Below the pieces are notes generated by a model that saw only the letters and a list, made by a program, of their open reading frames with translations, was not told the origin of the DNA and searched no databases. The translations under genes and the position numbers were made by a program. From assembly GCA_002104945.1 (NCBI GenBank), contig MCFH01000006.1, forward strand, positions 718,501 through 782,500: a stretch of 64,000 nucleotides of DNA, read 5' to 3'. Origin of the DNA: Piromyces finnis. Lineage: Eukaryota; Neocallimastigomycota; Neocallimastigomycetes; Neocallimastigales; Neocallimastigaceae. Positions 16,131-26,121 of the stretch are shown piece by piece. The stretch's first letter is position 1. Each line of letters starts with the position of its first letter.

Positions 16131-17542
16131 ATGTTAAAAATTACACTTTCTTCTGCAATTGTATTATTGCTCTTGTTAATAGAAGTTGCCTTATCACAAG
16201 GGCTTCAAGGTTTCCCAAGAAATGCACAAGATGTTAAATTTTATGATATGGAAAAAATAGGAAATAGCCCAAAAGATGGTACTATATTATAAAATAATAA
16301 AATTTTGTTATTTTTCTTTATATTAATACAAATATATATAGTAAATTTCAGATTTGGTCCAGCAGATGTTCCAAGCATAACAGTAGATATTGTAAAAATT
16401 AAAGACCAAGAATCCAGTAATGCCTATATTACTAATAAATCAAAAATCAACATCAAATGGAATGATCCCAATTCAAATATAAATAATACTTATACTTTAA
16501 AACTTTTGTATAATGTTACCCAAGATTATACAACCACATATTTTTATTCATACAAAGATATAATAATTCAAGAAAATGTGTTAGCAAACGAATTTGAATA
16601 TAGAATACCAAAACTAGAAGAAAATTTTGTATATAATATTGCAGTTATTTCTGATTCAGTTGATAATTTACAAAAAAAACATATTGGAATATCAAAGACA
16701 TATATGTACAGTATGTATCTATAATTTTTATTTATATATTTTATGTTAGATTATTTCATATGGTGGAATAAAAAGATTTATTAATGTAAAAATAATTTTA
16801 ATAAATAGAACATATTGAAAAGGATAATTCAAACCAAACAATAGAAGAAAACCCAAAAAGTGGTATTAGTCCTATAGTCTATGTAATAATTGGTATAGTA
16901 GGATTAGTTATTATTGGTCTTGCCTTTTTATTAAGTAAAAGTTTTGGAAATAAAGATAGAAGCGAAGAAGAAGAAGATATCTACAGTTTGCCAATACAAT
17001 AACCAACATCACCAAATGGAGATTTTTCATATAGAAGAGATTCTGATCATGTTTCTGTTGTTACAGATGATACTGGAGAAGTATCATGGTCAAATTTAGA
17101 AATTGCTCAAACATCACAACAAACAAAAAATGAAGCAAATGATAAAGTCATTAGAACATTAGAAAGAGGTTTTAAGCGCGACGATAAAGACAGAAGTAAG
17201 AATGTATATTTATCTAATGAAAATCAAATATATAAAGTAGTAAGAATGTTTACTCCATCTGAAGAAGATGAAATCAAATTAAACATAGGAGATGAAGTAG
17301 AAATAACAGTTATATTTGAAGATGGTTGGTGTGAAGGTGTTAATAAATCCACAAATGAAGGTGGTGTATTCCCAAGAACATGTTTAGTTGAATTTGAACA
17401 ATATGCTTCTATGATAGAAAAATCAAAGAACTCTTTACTTCCAAGTAGAAGACGTTCAAAACGTAATTCTTATACGAATAGCAGTTGTCAATTCATAAAA
17501 TCATCAGATATATTAAATATTCCAAATGATATTCAAGAATAA
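16131..17542 (+). pseudogene. Signal peptide-ectodomain-TM-SH3 protein with in-frame stop
   Basis: Three exons: 16131-16278, 16342-16710 and 16809-17542. Exon 1 starts with a signal peptide (S-S-A-I-V-L-L-L-L-L-L-I-E-V-A-L-S). Exon 2 gives a roughly 115-residue ectodomain with beta-sandwich character and N-glycosylation sequons, possibly fibronectin III-like. Exon 3 starts with a single TM helix (I-V-Y-V-I-I-G-I-V-G-L-V-I-I-G-L). A TAA at 17000-17002 then interrupts the frame about 20 residues into the cytosolic tail. The same frame continues for 180 codons with coding composition into a good SH3 domain: I-Y-K-V-V-R, E-D-E-I-K-L-N-I-G-D-E-V, D-G-W-C-E-G and G-V-F-P-R. The architecture resembles fungal TM-SH3 sensors. 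Either a recent nonsense change, a sequence error, or readthrough. Confidence 0.7.
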
Positions 17543-18329
17543 AAAAAAAAACATTAATATATATCATAAAATCATTATTAATAATTTTTGTCAATATTCT
17601 TATTTTATTAAAATTAAATATATAATAATCAGTAACAATGAAACAATATATAAATATAACATTTATAATATTATTAATTATAAAATGTTTAAAATTATAA
17701 AAAAAAAAATAGCCTAAAAAAATATACAATTATTCATAAAAAATAACAAAATAAAGAAATAAAAAATAAAAATATATAAAATATTGTAATAATATAATTA
17801 ATATATAAAAATAAATATATAAAAATAAATAAAAAAGTTTAAAAACAAAATAACAAAAAAATTTAATTAAAATATCTTATTATTAATCTATTTAAATTTT
17901 AATATCAATGTATTACAAAAATATTTTAAACATTAATTATAGCAATAGCTATAATATAAAAATTATGAATAAATATAAATAAAATATAAACTATATTTAT
18001 ATTCTTTAAAGTTGAAATAAATATAAATGTTTAAATTAGTTATTCATAACTTTTCCTGTTATTTTTAAAGGTAAATTTTTTGACCAATCATATTTATTTT
18101 TAATTACTCAATATATATTTAATAGTATCTTTTCTATAAAACATCTATAATTATAATAATATGTAGGAATTTTTAAATTCAAGAAAGTTTGGTTAAAAGC
18201 TTGTGTTTAGGGGTAAACAGACTTAATGAATTTAAATAATATTTTATAAAATAATCATAATTCTTTTGTTTTTTAAGCTTATTTATTTAATAAATGAATA
18301 AGCTGTAAAAGAATAAATTTTATTATATA
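17543..18329. other. Intergenic spacer upstream of the RNase P RNA
   Basis: AT-rich, between the stop codon of the SH3 gene and the RNase P RNA. Two slightly GC-richer patches (about 18040-18090 and 18175-18230) and a near-perfect hairpin around 18275-18305 (AGCTTATT...AATAAGCT) could belong to the upstream promoter of the RNA gene, but no defined element was recognised. Confidence 0.4.
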
Positions 18330-18600
18330 TTATTTAAAGGTCATTAAATAATAAAAATTTTTTTTAATTTTTATTTAACCCTTGGGAGGGTCTGAGAAAA
18401 ACCCGCAAAGTGTCCTTGAGGGACTTCGTATTAACAAATTCATAATTTATTATGAATGTATACGAGTGGATCACCAGAAAGCGAAAAATTGGAATAGGAT
18501 CTACGGGTGTAATGCTGGAAGTTCAATACGCAAGACATTTAATAATTTTTTATTATTAAATGAAACTCAATTCAGACTACTCTTTGACCAAATTTCTTCA
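18330..18600 (+). ncRNA. RNase P RNA (RPR1/RPPH1 homologue)
   Basis: This GC-richer island contains both halves of the universal RNase P core. CR-I at 18379-18396 reads CCCTTGGGAGGGTCTGAG, nearly the eukaryotic CR-I. CR-V at 18568-18583 reads CAATTCAGACTACTCT, which matches the conserved 3' block of vertebrate RNase P RNA as I recall it. GTCTGA (18390-18395) and TCAGAC (18572-18577) form the P4 pseudoknot helix. Between them, GCTGGAAGTTCAATACG (18513-18529) fits CR-IV, and three strong hairpins are present (GTCC/GGAC near 18413; ATTCATAA/TTATGAAT near 18440; CATTTAATAAT/ATTATTAAATG near 18537-18562). GGTCA (18339-18343) pairs with TGACC (18585-18589) as P1/P2, which sets the approximate ends. 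The RNA is the catalytic subunit of tRNA 5' processing. The short ORF across it is not a protein gene. Confidence 0.88.
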
Positions 18601-18830
18601 CAAAATTATTTAATTTAAAAATTATATAAGAAAATAAATATTTAATAAATAAATAAAAATTGAAATTATTGTATAAAAATAATTATTGATAACTAAATCA
18701 ATAATTATTGTTTATTATTAAATCAATAATTCTTTTGCAATTATTGATTTAATAATTATATTTAAGTAGTTTTATTACTTATGCAATATAAAATTATTTA
18801 CTTTTTTTTTTTTAAATAATAATGATAATA

Positions 18831-19954
18831 TTATTTAGCAATTGACGATAATTCAAGAGCTTCATTGACATAGTCTGTCTTTTTTATTAATTTTCTAGCG
18901 TCATCATAGTTAACCTTTACAGTACCAAATATTAAAGAAAATTAATTAAAAATAATAATAATAACATTTATATATATTATTTACCCAAACTCTTTCTCTT
19001 TCATCTTTTTCTGGCCATTCTTCGGCAATTTCAGTTACATGCATTTCGTACAATAAGATTTCAGAATGTAAATATTTTTTTTTGTCTTCAGATAATTCAG
19101 ATTTTTCAATATTGGTATGCTTTTTTATTTTTTTATATTGTTTAAATTTACCAAGTAATTTTACAATTTCACCTTTAACACCAGCTTCTTCCCTGCAGTT
19201 TAATATATAATTATATGTTAATGTTTTACTTTAATAAAAAAAATACATAATTTATATATATATATATTCCTAACTATGTTTGGAAAATAAAAATTAAATA
19301 ATAACCATGTTTCTCTCATAGCAGCATTAACGATAGTTTCATCATTCTCCCAGCCACCTTTAGGCTATATTTTTAAATTGTTTTATTTATGAATAAATAA
19401 TATCACACAATATAATTTTATGTAATATTATATTTATTGTTTTCCAACTTACAAAGACCCAACAGTCTTTTCTTTTTCGACTAAAATTGTACATGAATTT
19501 TTGATATTTTTCACACAAAAAAATGTTTTGTAAATAAATGATATAAAAATAACTAATAATTTATTTCGTTTTAGTTTACCTCGATATTAATAAAACTTTA
19601 CCGGTTTTAAGATCAATAGGAACACAGCCAGCAACCTTTTATGGGATATGTTTATATATAAGAATCTTATATAAAGTATTTTTTTTTTCAGAAATATAAA
19701 TTCAAGATTTAATTACTTCTCTAGCGCCTACGTCATTGTATACTTGCTATTTGTTAAATAATAGCATCAATAAAAATAATAATTAATATTATTTAATTAA
19801 TATAAATAAGAATTGTTATCAATTCTTTATAACTTTTAATAGAATAATAAAATGAAATATGCAAAAAATATATATATATATTAATAGTCACTTTTGCTCT
19901 TCCAGATCTAGCTTTTGGTAAATATTCCATAGGGTTATCAATATTATCGGTCAT
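18831..19954 (-). CDS. Diphosphoinositol polyphosphate phosphohydrolase (Nudix)
   Basis: Seven short exons give 175 residues: 19892-19954, 19717-19746, 19580-19635, 19453-19480, 19306-19364, 18985-19192 and 18831-18914. The assembled protein has the DIPP N-terminus A-R-S-G-R...G-A-R-E-V-A-G-C-V-P-I and R-K-R-K-D-C-W-V-F-P-K-G-G-W-E. A complete Nudix box follows (G-x5-E-x7-R-E-x2-E-E-x-G-V), built across three exons. Family members (yeast Ddp1/Aps1, human NUDT3) hydrolyse inositol pyrophosphates and diadenosine polyphosphates in the cytosol. All catalytic Glu residues are present. The Lys-rich segment after the Nudix box and the helical C-terminus are normal for the family. Two exons are only 28 and 30 nt long. 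Divergent from the cyclin gene. Confidence 0.93.
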
Positions 19955-21109
19955 TATTATTTTATAATAATTATTTGTATATATGAAATTTTATAAATTA
20001 TATTTTTATAATTATTCTTTTAAAAATAAATTGTTACAAAACTCGCAAAAAAAAAAAAGTAAAACAATCTTAATGTCTAAAGTGAATGATTGAAGTAATT
20101 ATCAGATATTCTGAGATATATATAATGAAATATTTGAAATAACCCGATAAAATAAAGTTTTATATATTAAAAGATTCAACCATTAAGCAAAGTAAGATTA
20201 CAATTTTTTATATATAAAAAAAGAAAAAAAAATTAATAACACTTAATTATTTAACATTTACTAATGTTTAAAATGTTTTTTAAAATTTATTATCATATTA
20301 TTAAAATAAATTTAATATTTTTATTTACCTTTTCTCTTGAATCTTTTATTTTAAAATATAAATTTCATTAAATTTCTATTTAATAATTTTTTCAATAATC
20401 TTTAATATTACTTTTTTTTTCTGTATAATTTTTTTTTTTTAAATGAACCTTATTTACCAAATCTAAATTATTAAATAAATTTTAAATGTAATATATTTTA
20501 TTAGTATATTTAATATTATTAATTTCAAAAAAAAAAAAGTAGCAGCATCGGTATTATAATAAATATAAAAAGTAAATAAAATGGCTAGTAATTATATTAA
20601 AAATTATCATATAATATTATTTTCATAATTATATTTTTGTTTATAATCATAGGTAATAGTTGGTTTTACATTTAAAAGTAGTTATATACATAAATAATTA
20701 TCTTTTAAATAAAACAATATAAAAATAAATTTTATAATGTTTTTATAATTACAAAATTATGGATAATATTATATAATCATAATAAACAAATATTAATCTT
20801 TTTCCATAATTAAGAAGATTATAATAATATTTAATAACCAAAGGATGCCTTTATTACTTTAAACAACATACACAAATAATATTTATATTCATTTATTATA
20901 GCATCAAAAAGAGTTCTTTAGTGTTTTTCATTTATATATTTTAAATGTATATTAATCCACTTTATTACAATCTGTATACCCAATCATAGTAAATAAAATA
21001 TTATATATTATTTAGTAAAATTAAAAATTGAACATTTTTAATTATTACAACTTTATTATTTTTTAAATTTTAATATAGTTTTAAAAACAGTATTTTTAAT
21101 TATTTAAAA

Positions 21110-21148
<39 letters not shown>

Positions 21149-21572
21149 ATAATAATAATCATTTTAAAATTAATAAACAAAATTGAAGAATAAATAAATA
21201 ACATATTTATTGTGGGAAATATCCATGAAAACATAAATAATAGAAAGCAATAAAAAGAAGAAGATAAAATTTTTAATTTCTTTTCTTTCATTAATTTAAA
21301 AAAGGAACGAAAGAAAGGAAGAATTATATACTTTCAAAATATATGTTATATTATTAGTTACATAAATTCATTAATCGCTAATAAAACTTTTTAAAACTTT
21401 TTTTTTTAAAAAAAAAAATAAAATAAAATAAAAGGTGTTACTAAATTTTTTTCAATATTAAAATGAAAATATAGAATATATAATTCAAATAGAACTTCAA
21501 AATTTTATTATAAAAGTATTTTATTTATTACTTTGTTTTATTTTATTTGTATTATTGTATTTGAAAAAAAAA
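19955..21572. promoter_or_regulatory. Bidirectional spacer between Nudix and cyclin genes
   Basis: 1.6 kb of AT-rich DNA with an ATT microsatellite (about 21113-21146). It should contain both promoters. A short ATG ORF at 20581 ends after 15 codons and is not supported as a gene. No specific motif was recognised. Confidence 0.4.
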
Positions 21573-24500
21573 ATGAATTATGATAATAATGAGATATATC
21601 GTTATTCAATAACGATGTGCCCACCAGAAGAAGATAAATATTATCTTAAAGAAGAATTAGATTATTCAGAAGACAATTCAACTTCAAAAATTAAATTTAT
21701 AAAAAAAATCGAAGCAATAAATTTAATGTATGACGTTGGCAAGCAAATAGGATTGTAAGTTAATAAAAACATATATATTAAAATATGAGGATAAACCACT
21801 TTGTTTTTTTTTTAAAAAAGAAAAAAGAAAAAAGAAAAAGAAAAATGTAAAATTTAAACCTAACCTTATTTTATATATTTGTATATCAATATATAATTCA
21901 ATATTTTAAAATAGTCCTTATTATACTTTATCATCAGCGATTAATTTCTTTCACCGCTTTTATGAACAAAACCTAATAACAGATTTTCCTGATACCTGGG
22001 TATATGATTAATAAATAAATTGTTGAATAATGAAATAGGATAGAAATATATAGATAATTATGGTTTTGGTTTTTAATTGTTTGTAAAAAGAGGAAGCTTT
22101 TTTTTTCACGTAGTATTACTTAATAATAACTTTAAAAATAAGTAAATAAGTAAAAGCAAAAATAAAATGAAAATGAAAAAAAAAAAAAAAAAGTTATTTT
22201 AAATCACAAATATCTTATAAAAATAAAGATAAAAAAAAGAAAAGAAAAAAGAAAAAAAGAAAGAAAAAGAAAAAAAATAAATGAAAATAAATAAATAATA
22301 AAAATTATCAAAATTAAAAGAAAGAAAGAAAGAAAGAAAGAAGAAGAAAAAAACAATAAAACAAATATTTATAATTATATAATATATATAGTATATTTGT
22401 TTTAAAGATTAATTAAATTTATTATTTTTGTTTTGTTTTTGTTTTGTCTTTAATTTATTATTTTATGTTTAATAAATTCTTTTATTTTTAATTAATAAAA
22501 TACAACTATAAAAATAATGATAAATATATTTGTATAACAATAAATCTTTATTAGATTATTCAATGTAAATAAAAATGCTGTTAATAAAAGTGCATTATTT
22601 ATTTAATGAATACACTTAAATTTCTTTTTTATATTATTTTATAAAATTAAATTTTTTAAATAATTAAAAAAGAAATATAATAATAGCTTGAAATAAAAAT
22701 GAATATAATATGTATTGTTAATAGATAAGTCTAAAATTAATCGTATTAATAATTAATAACAATACATTTTAAAGACATTTTATAAAAGTCATTAAAATGT
22801 AAAATGTTTATTAACTTGTAAATAATAAATAATTTAAATAAAAAAAAAAAAATATATAAAATAATATTTTTTATATTTAAAAAAAAAAAAAAAAAAAGAA
22901 AGAAAGAAAGAAAGAAAGAAAAAGGGGGGAACATATTTAGAAGCTTTCCATTATTACATTATTACTCTTTAATTTCCATTCATATTAATATTAAAATATA
23001 AATATGAAATTAACTAAATTTGTTCTTTAATAAATTTTAATAATGTTCTTATAGGAAATTGGTTTAACTTGTTTATTAGTAGCATCAAAGGCAGAAGAAA
23101 CTGTAAAAAAACTTAAAGAAATTATTACAACAGCATATAGAATAAAATTTCATTTTAATGAACCCTTAACTGAAGAGATTAATCAAGTAATTATATAATA
23201 TAAATTTTAATTTAATTTTTTATAATAAATTAAACTTCATTATGATATTAAATTATTCAAAATAATGAATAAAAATAAAAATTAAATAAATAAGGATATT
23301 GATAACATCAGAAAAAGAATTGTTGGTGATACCGAATTTAATAAAAAAAAAACAAATTTAGTACCTCAACACTCAAAATTTCCTTCAATTACATATGAAA
23401 GATTGGTTCTCCAAGCTATTGGTTTTAATTTTAAAGTACAACATCCACAACCTTACATAATAAAATTTTCAAAAATGCTAAAATGTAATTATGAATACGA
23501 AGAATAATTGTTTATATAACATTTTATAATAATATACACTATAATTTAAAAAATAATCATGGCATTTTTTTTTTTTTAATATAAAATTTTATTATTTTAA
23601 AAATCAAAAAAAAAAATAAAATAAAATAAAATTAGTGAATAAGGAAGTTGCTGAAATGGCTTGGAAATTTCTAATTTCAAGGTATTTGATTAAAGTAAAA
23701 TAATAGCAATAAATAAAATAAACAAAATAATTTTTATAACTATTTATTATAAAGTAGTTGTTATGATAATAACTTTTTTATTATTATGATAAAATTTTTA
23801 GCTTTAAAATAACACTCTGTATTCAATATCCTCCAAATGTTATCGCCTTAACATGTATATTACTAACAATAAAAGTTATATCTAAAAATACTACATTTAT
23901 CAATATTGATAGTTGGGAAGAATTTTTCTTTATTAAAAAAGAGACGTTATTAAGTAAGTTGTAAAAAATTAAAATAATGAATAATAATTATTATCGCTAA
24001 AGCAAAAAAATATATATTAGTAGTATAATCATCAGAAAGACATCTATCATATACTAAAAAAAAGCAATATAAGAAAATTGAATTATTGCATCAGTATAAA
24101 ACAATACTAACCAATATTATTTTATAATGTTGTGTTATTTTATTTAAATTATATATTCTTTTATTATTAAGGTGCATTTCTCGAATTTTTAGAAAATTTA
24201 AAGCAAATGGGTGAAAATGAGCTTATAAATACAGACTTAATTAAAAAAATACATGAAGATATTCACAAACAATTTGGAGATGAATGTAAGTATTATTTAT
24301 TTATTTATTTACTTATTTATATCAACATATCTACATAAAATTAATAAAATTATATATGTTTTTTTTATATTTTATTCAATTTTAATATTATAAATTTAAT
24401 TGAATAAATTTAGTAAATAGAAAAAATAACTATAACCAAATGAACAATAATAATGATTATAATTATAGAAGATCATCCCCATATTCAAAATATGACAATA

Positions 24501-25305
24501 ATTCAAAAAAAAATAAAAGAGATTATCATGATGATTATGATGGTATTTAAAAAAAAAAAAAATTATTTTCTTTTTTCTTTTTTTTTCTTTTTTTTTTTTT
24601 TTGTATTAGCAAATAGAATTTATTTATTAAAAAAAGTATAATTAATAATTAATATAAATGATTCAATTTTGTAAATATAATAACTTTATAGATAATATTA
24701 GTAGCTATAAAAGAGGATATAGGAAAAATAGATCAAGAAGTCGAAGCTGGAGTTACAATCGTAGAGGAATGAACTCAAGAAGTAGAAGTAATTCTAGAGG
24801 TAGAAATAGAACAAGAAATAGAACAAGAAGTAGAACAAGAAGTAGAAGTAGACTAAATTATAATAATAGAAATAACAAATGTCGTAGTCATAGTCGGAGT
24901 AGAAGTAGAAGTAAAAGTCAATCAAGAAGTAATTTAAGAAATAAAACATATATAAATAACAATAACAACAGTTATTTGAATAATAATAATTCAAACAATA
25001 GCAATTCAAATAATGCTAATTCTAATAATAATAATAATAATAACTACTACGAAAGTATTGCCAATAATAACAACAATAGAAGTAGAAATAGAGAAAGGTA
25101 TGATAATAATCTAAGTAGAAGTAAAAGTAGAGGCAGAAATAGAAGTAGAAGTAGAAATAGATATAGAAGCAGAAGTAGAAGCAGATCTAGAGGAAGAAGT
25201 AAAATGAAGACTAGAAGCAGAAGTAGAAGTTGGAGTAGTGGTAGAAGTGACAGTAGAACCCCAAGAAGTCCTATTCATAAAAGTAGAAGCAGAAATAAGA
25301 AATGA
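21573..25305 (+). CDS. Cyclin (T/K/L type) with C-terminal RS domain
   Basis: Nine exons, all phase-consistent, give 547 residues: 21573-21754, 21915-21999, 23055-23186, 23295-23484, 23636-23681, 23802-23953, 24172-24285, 24414-24542 and 24692-25305. The N-terminal cyclin box has S-A-I-N-F-F-H-R-F-Y, then G-L-T-C-L-L-V-A-S-K-A-E-E-T-V-K-K-L, typical of transcriptional cyclins. The second cyclin fold includes Y-E-R-L-V-L-Q-A-I-G-F-N-F and A-W-K-F-L-I-S. After residue ~340 come an Asn/Tyr/Asp-rich linker and about 200 residues of Arg-Ser dipeptides broken by a poly-Asn patch. RS-tailed transcriptional cyclins (cyclin L) pair with CDK11/CDK12-type kinases and localise to splicing speckles. The cyclin box alone is closer to K/T, so the subfamily is uncertain. 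The first in-frame ATG was chosen; a TTG upstream is not a plausible start. Confidence 0.88.
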
Positions 25306-25320
25306 ATAAGGATTAAAGGA

Positions 25321-25362
<42 letters not shown>

Positions 25363-25454
25363 AAGAATAATAATTAGAATACCTAAAAAATAATTTTACT
25401 TTAGTTGAAAAAAAATGTTAAAAATCGACTTTTAATTAATATACCCTTCAATTG

Positions 25455-25489
<35 letters not shown>

Positions 25490-26041
25490 GTTATCTATAT
25501 TATTATGAAATTATAAAAAAGTAAGAAAAAAAAAAAAAAAGTAACAATATCTATATAATTTTTATATATGTTGCCAATAATCAAACTATCATTACATTAA
25601 AATTTCATTTGAAATAAAATAATATTTATTTATATTTATAAAAATATTAAAATTATAATAAAAAAATCTATAAAAAGAAAAGAAAAAAAAAACTATATAT
25701 TCCATAAATCAAAAATATAAATATTTAATAGATGTTTTTTTATTATTTTTTGTTGTTGATTATTAAATATGTCATCACTACTATTTTTTTTTTTAAAAAA
25801 AAAAATAATAAAAAAAAAAGATATCTTTTTTTCATTTATTAAAATTAAAAAAAAAAAAAAAAAAAAGAAAATAATGTTTGTATATGGTTTCTAATATTAA
25901 ATTATTGTTATTGCTATTTATGTTACTGTTTTTTAATATATTTTAATTTAATCTATTATGGTTATAAGAAAAGGAAGGAAATAGTAATAATAATTTATTA
26001 ATTTGTATTAGTATGTTTTTTATATTTCTAAGATATCGTAC

Positions 26042-26072
<31 letters not shown>

Positions 26073-26121
26073 TAAAAATAAAAATAAAACAAATTAAGAT
26101 TGAATGAATATGGATTATGAA
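25306..26121. other. Convergent 3' spacer with poly-A and poly-T tracts
   Basis: Lies between the 3' ends of the cyclin gene (plus) and the decarboxylase gene (minus). It contains an A-tract of about 40 at 25322, a T-tract of about 27 near 25457, and further A/T runs. No gene was seen. Confidence 0.5.

Noticed and set aside
18382-18618. 78-codon ORF
   Set aside because: It overlaps the RNase P RNA core motifs and has no protein homology pattern.
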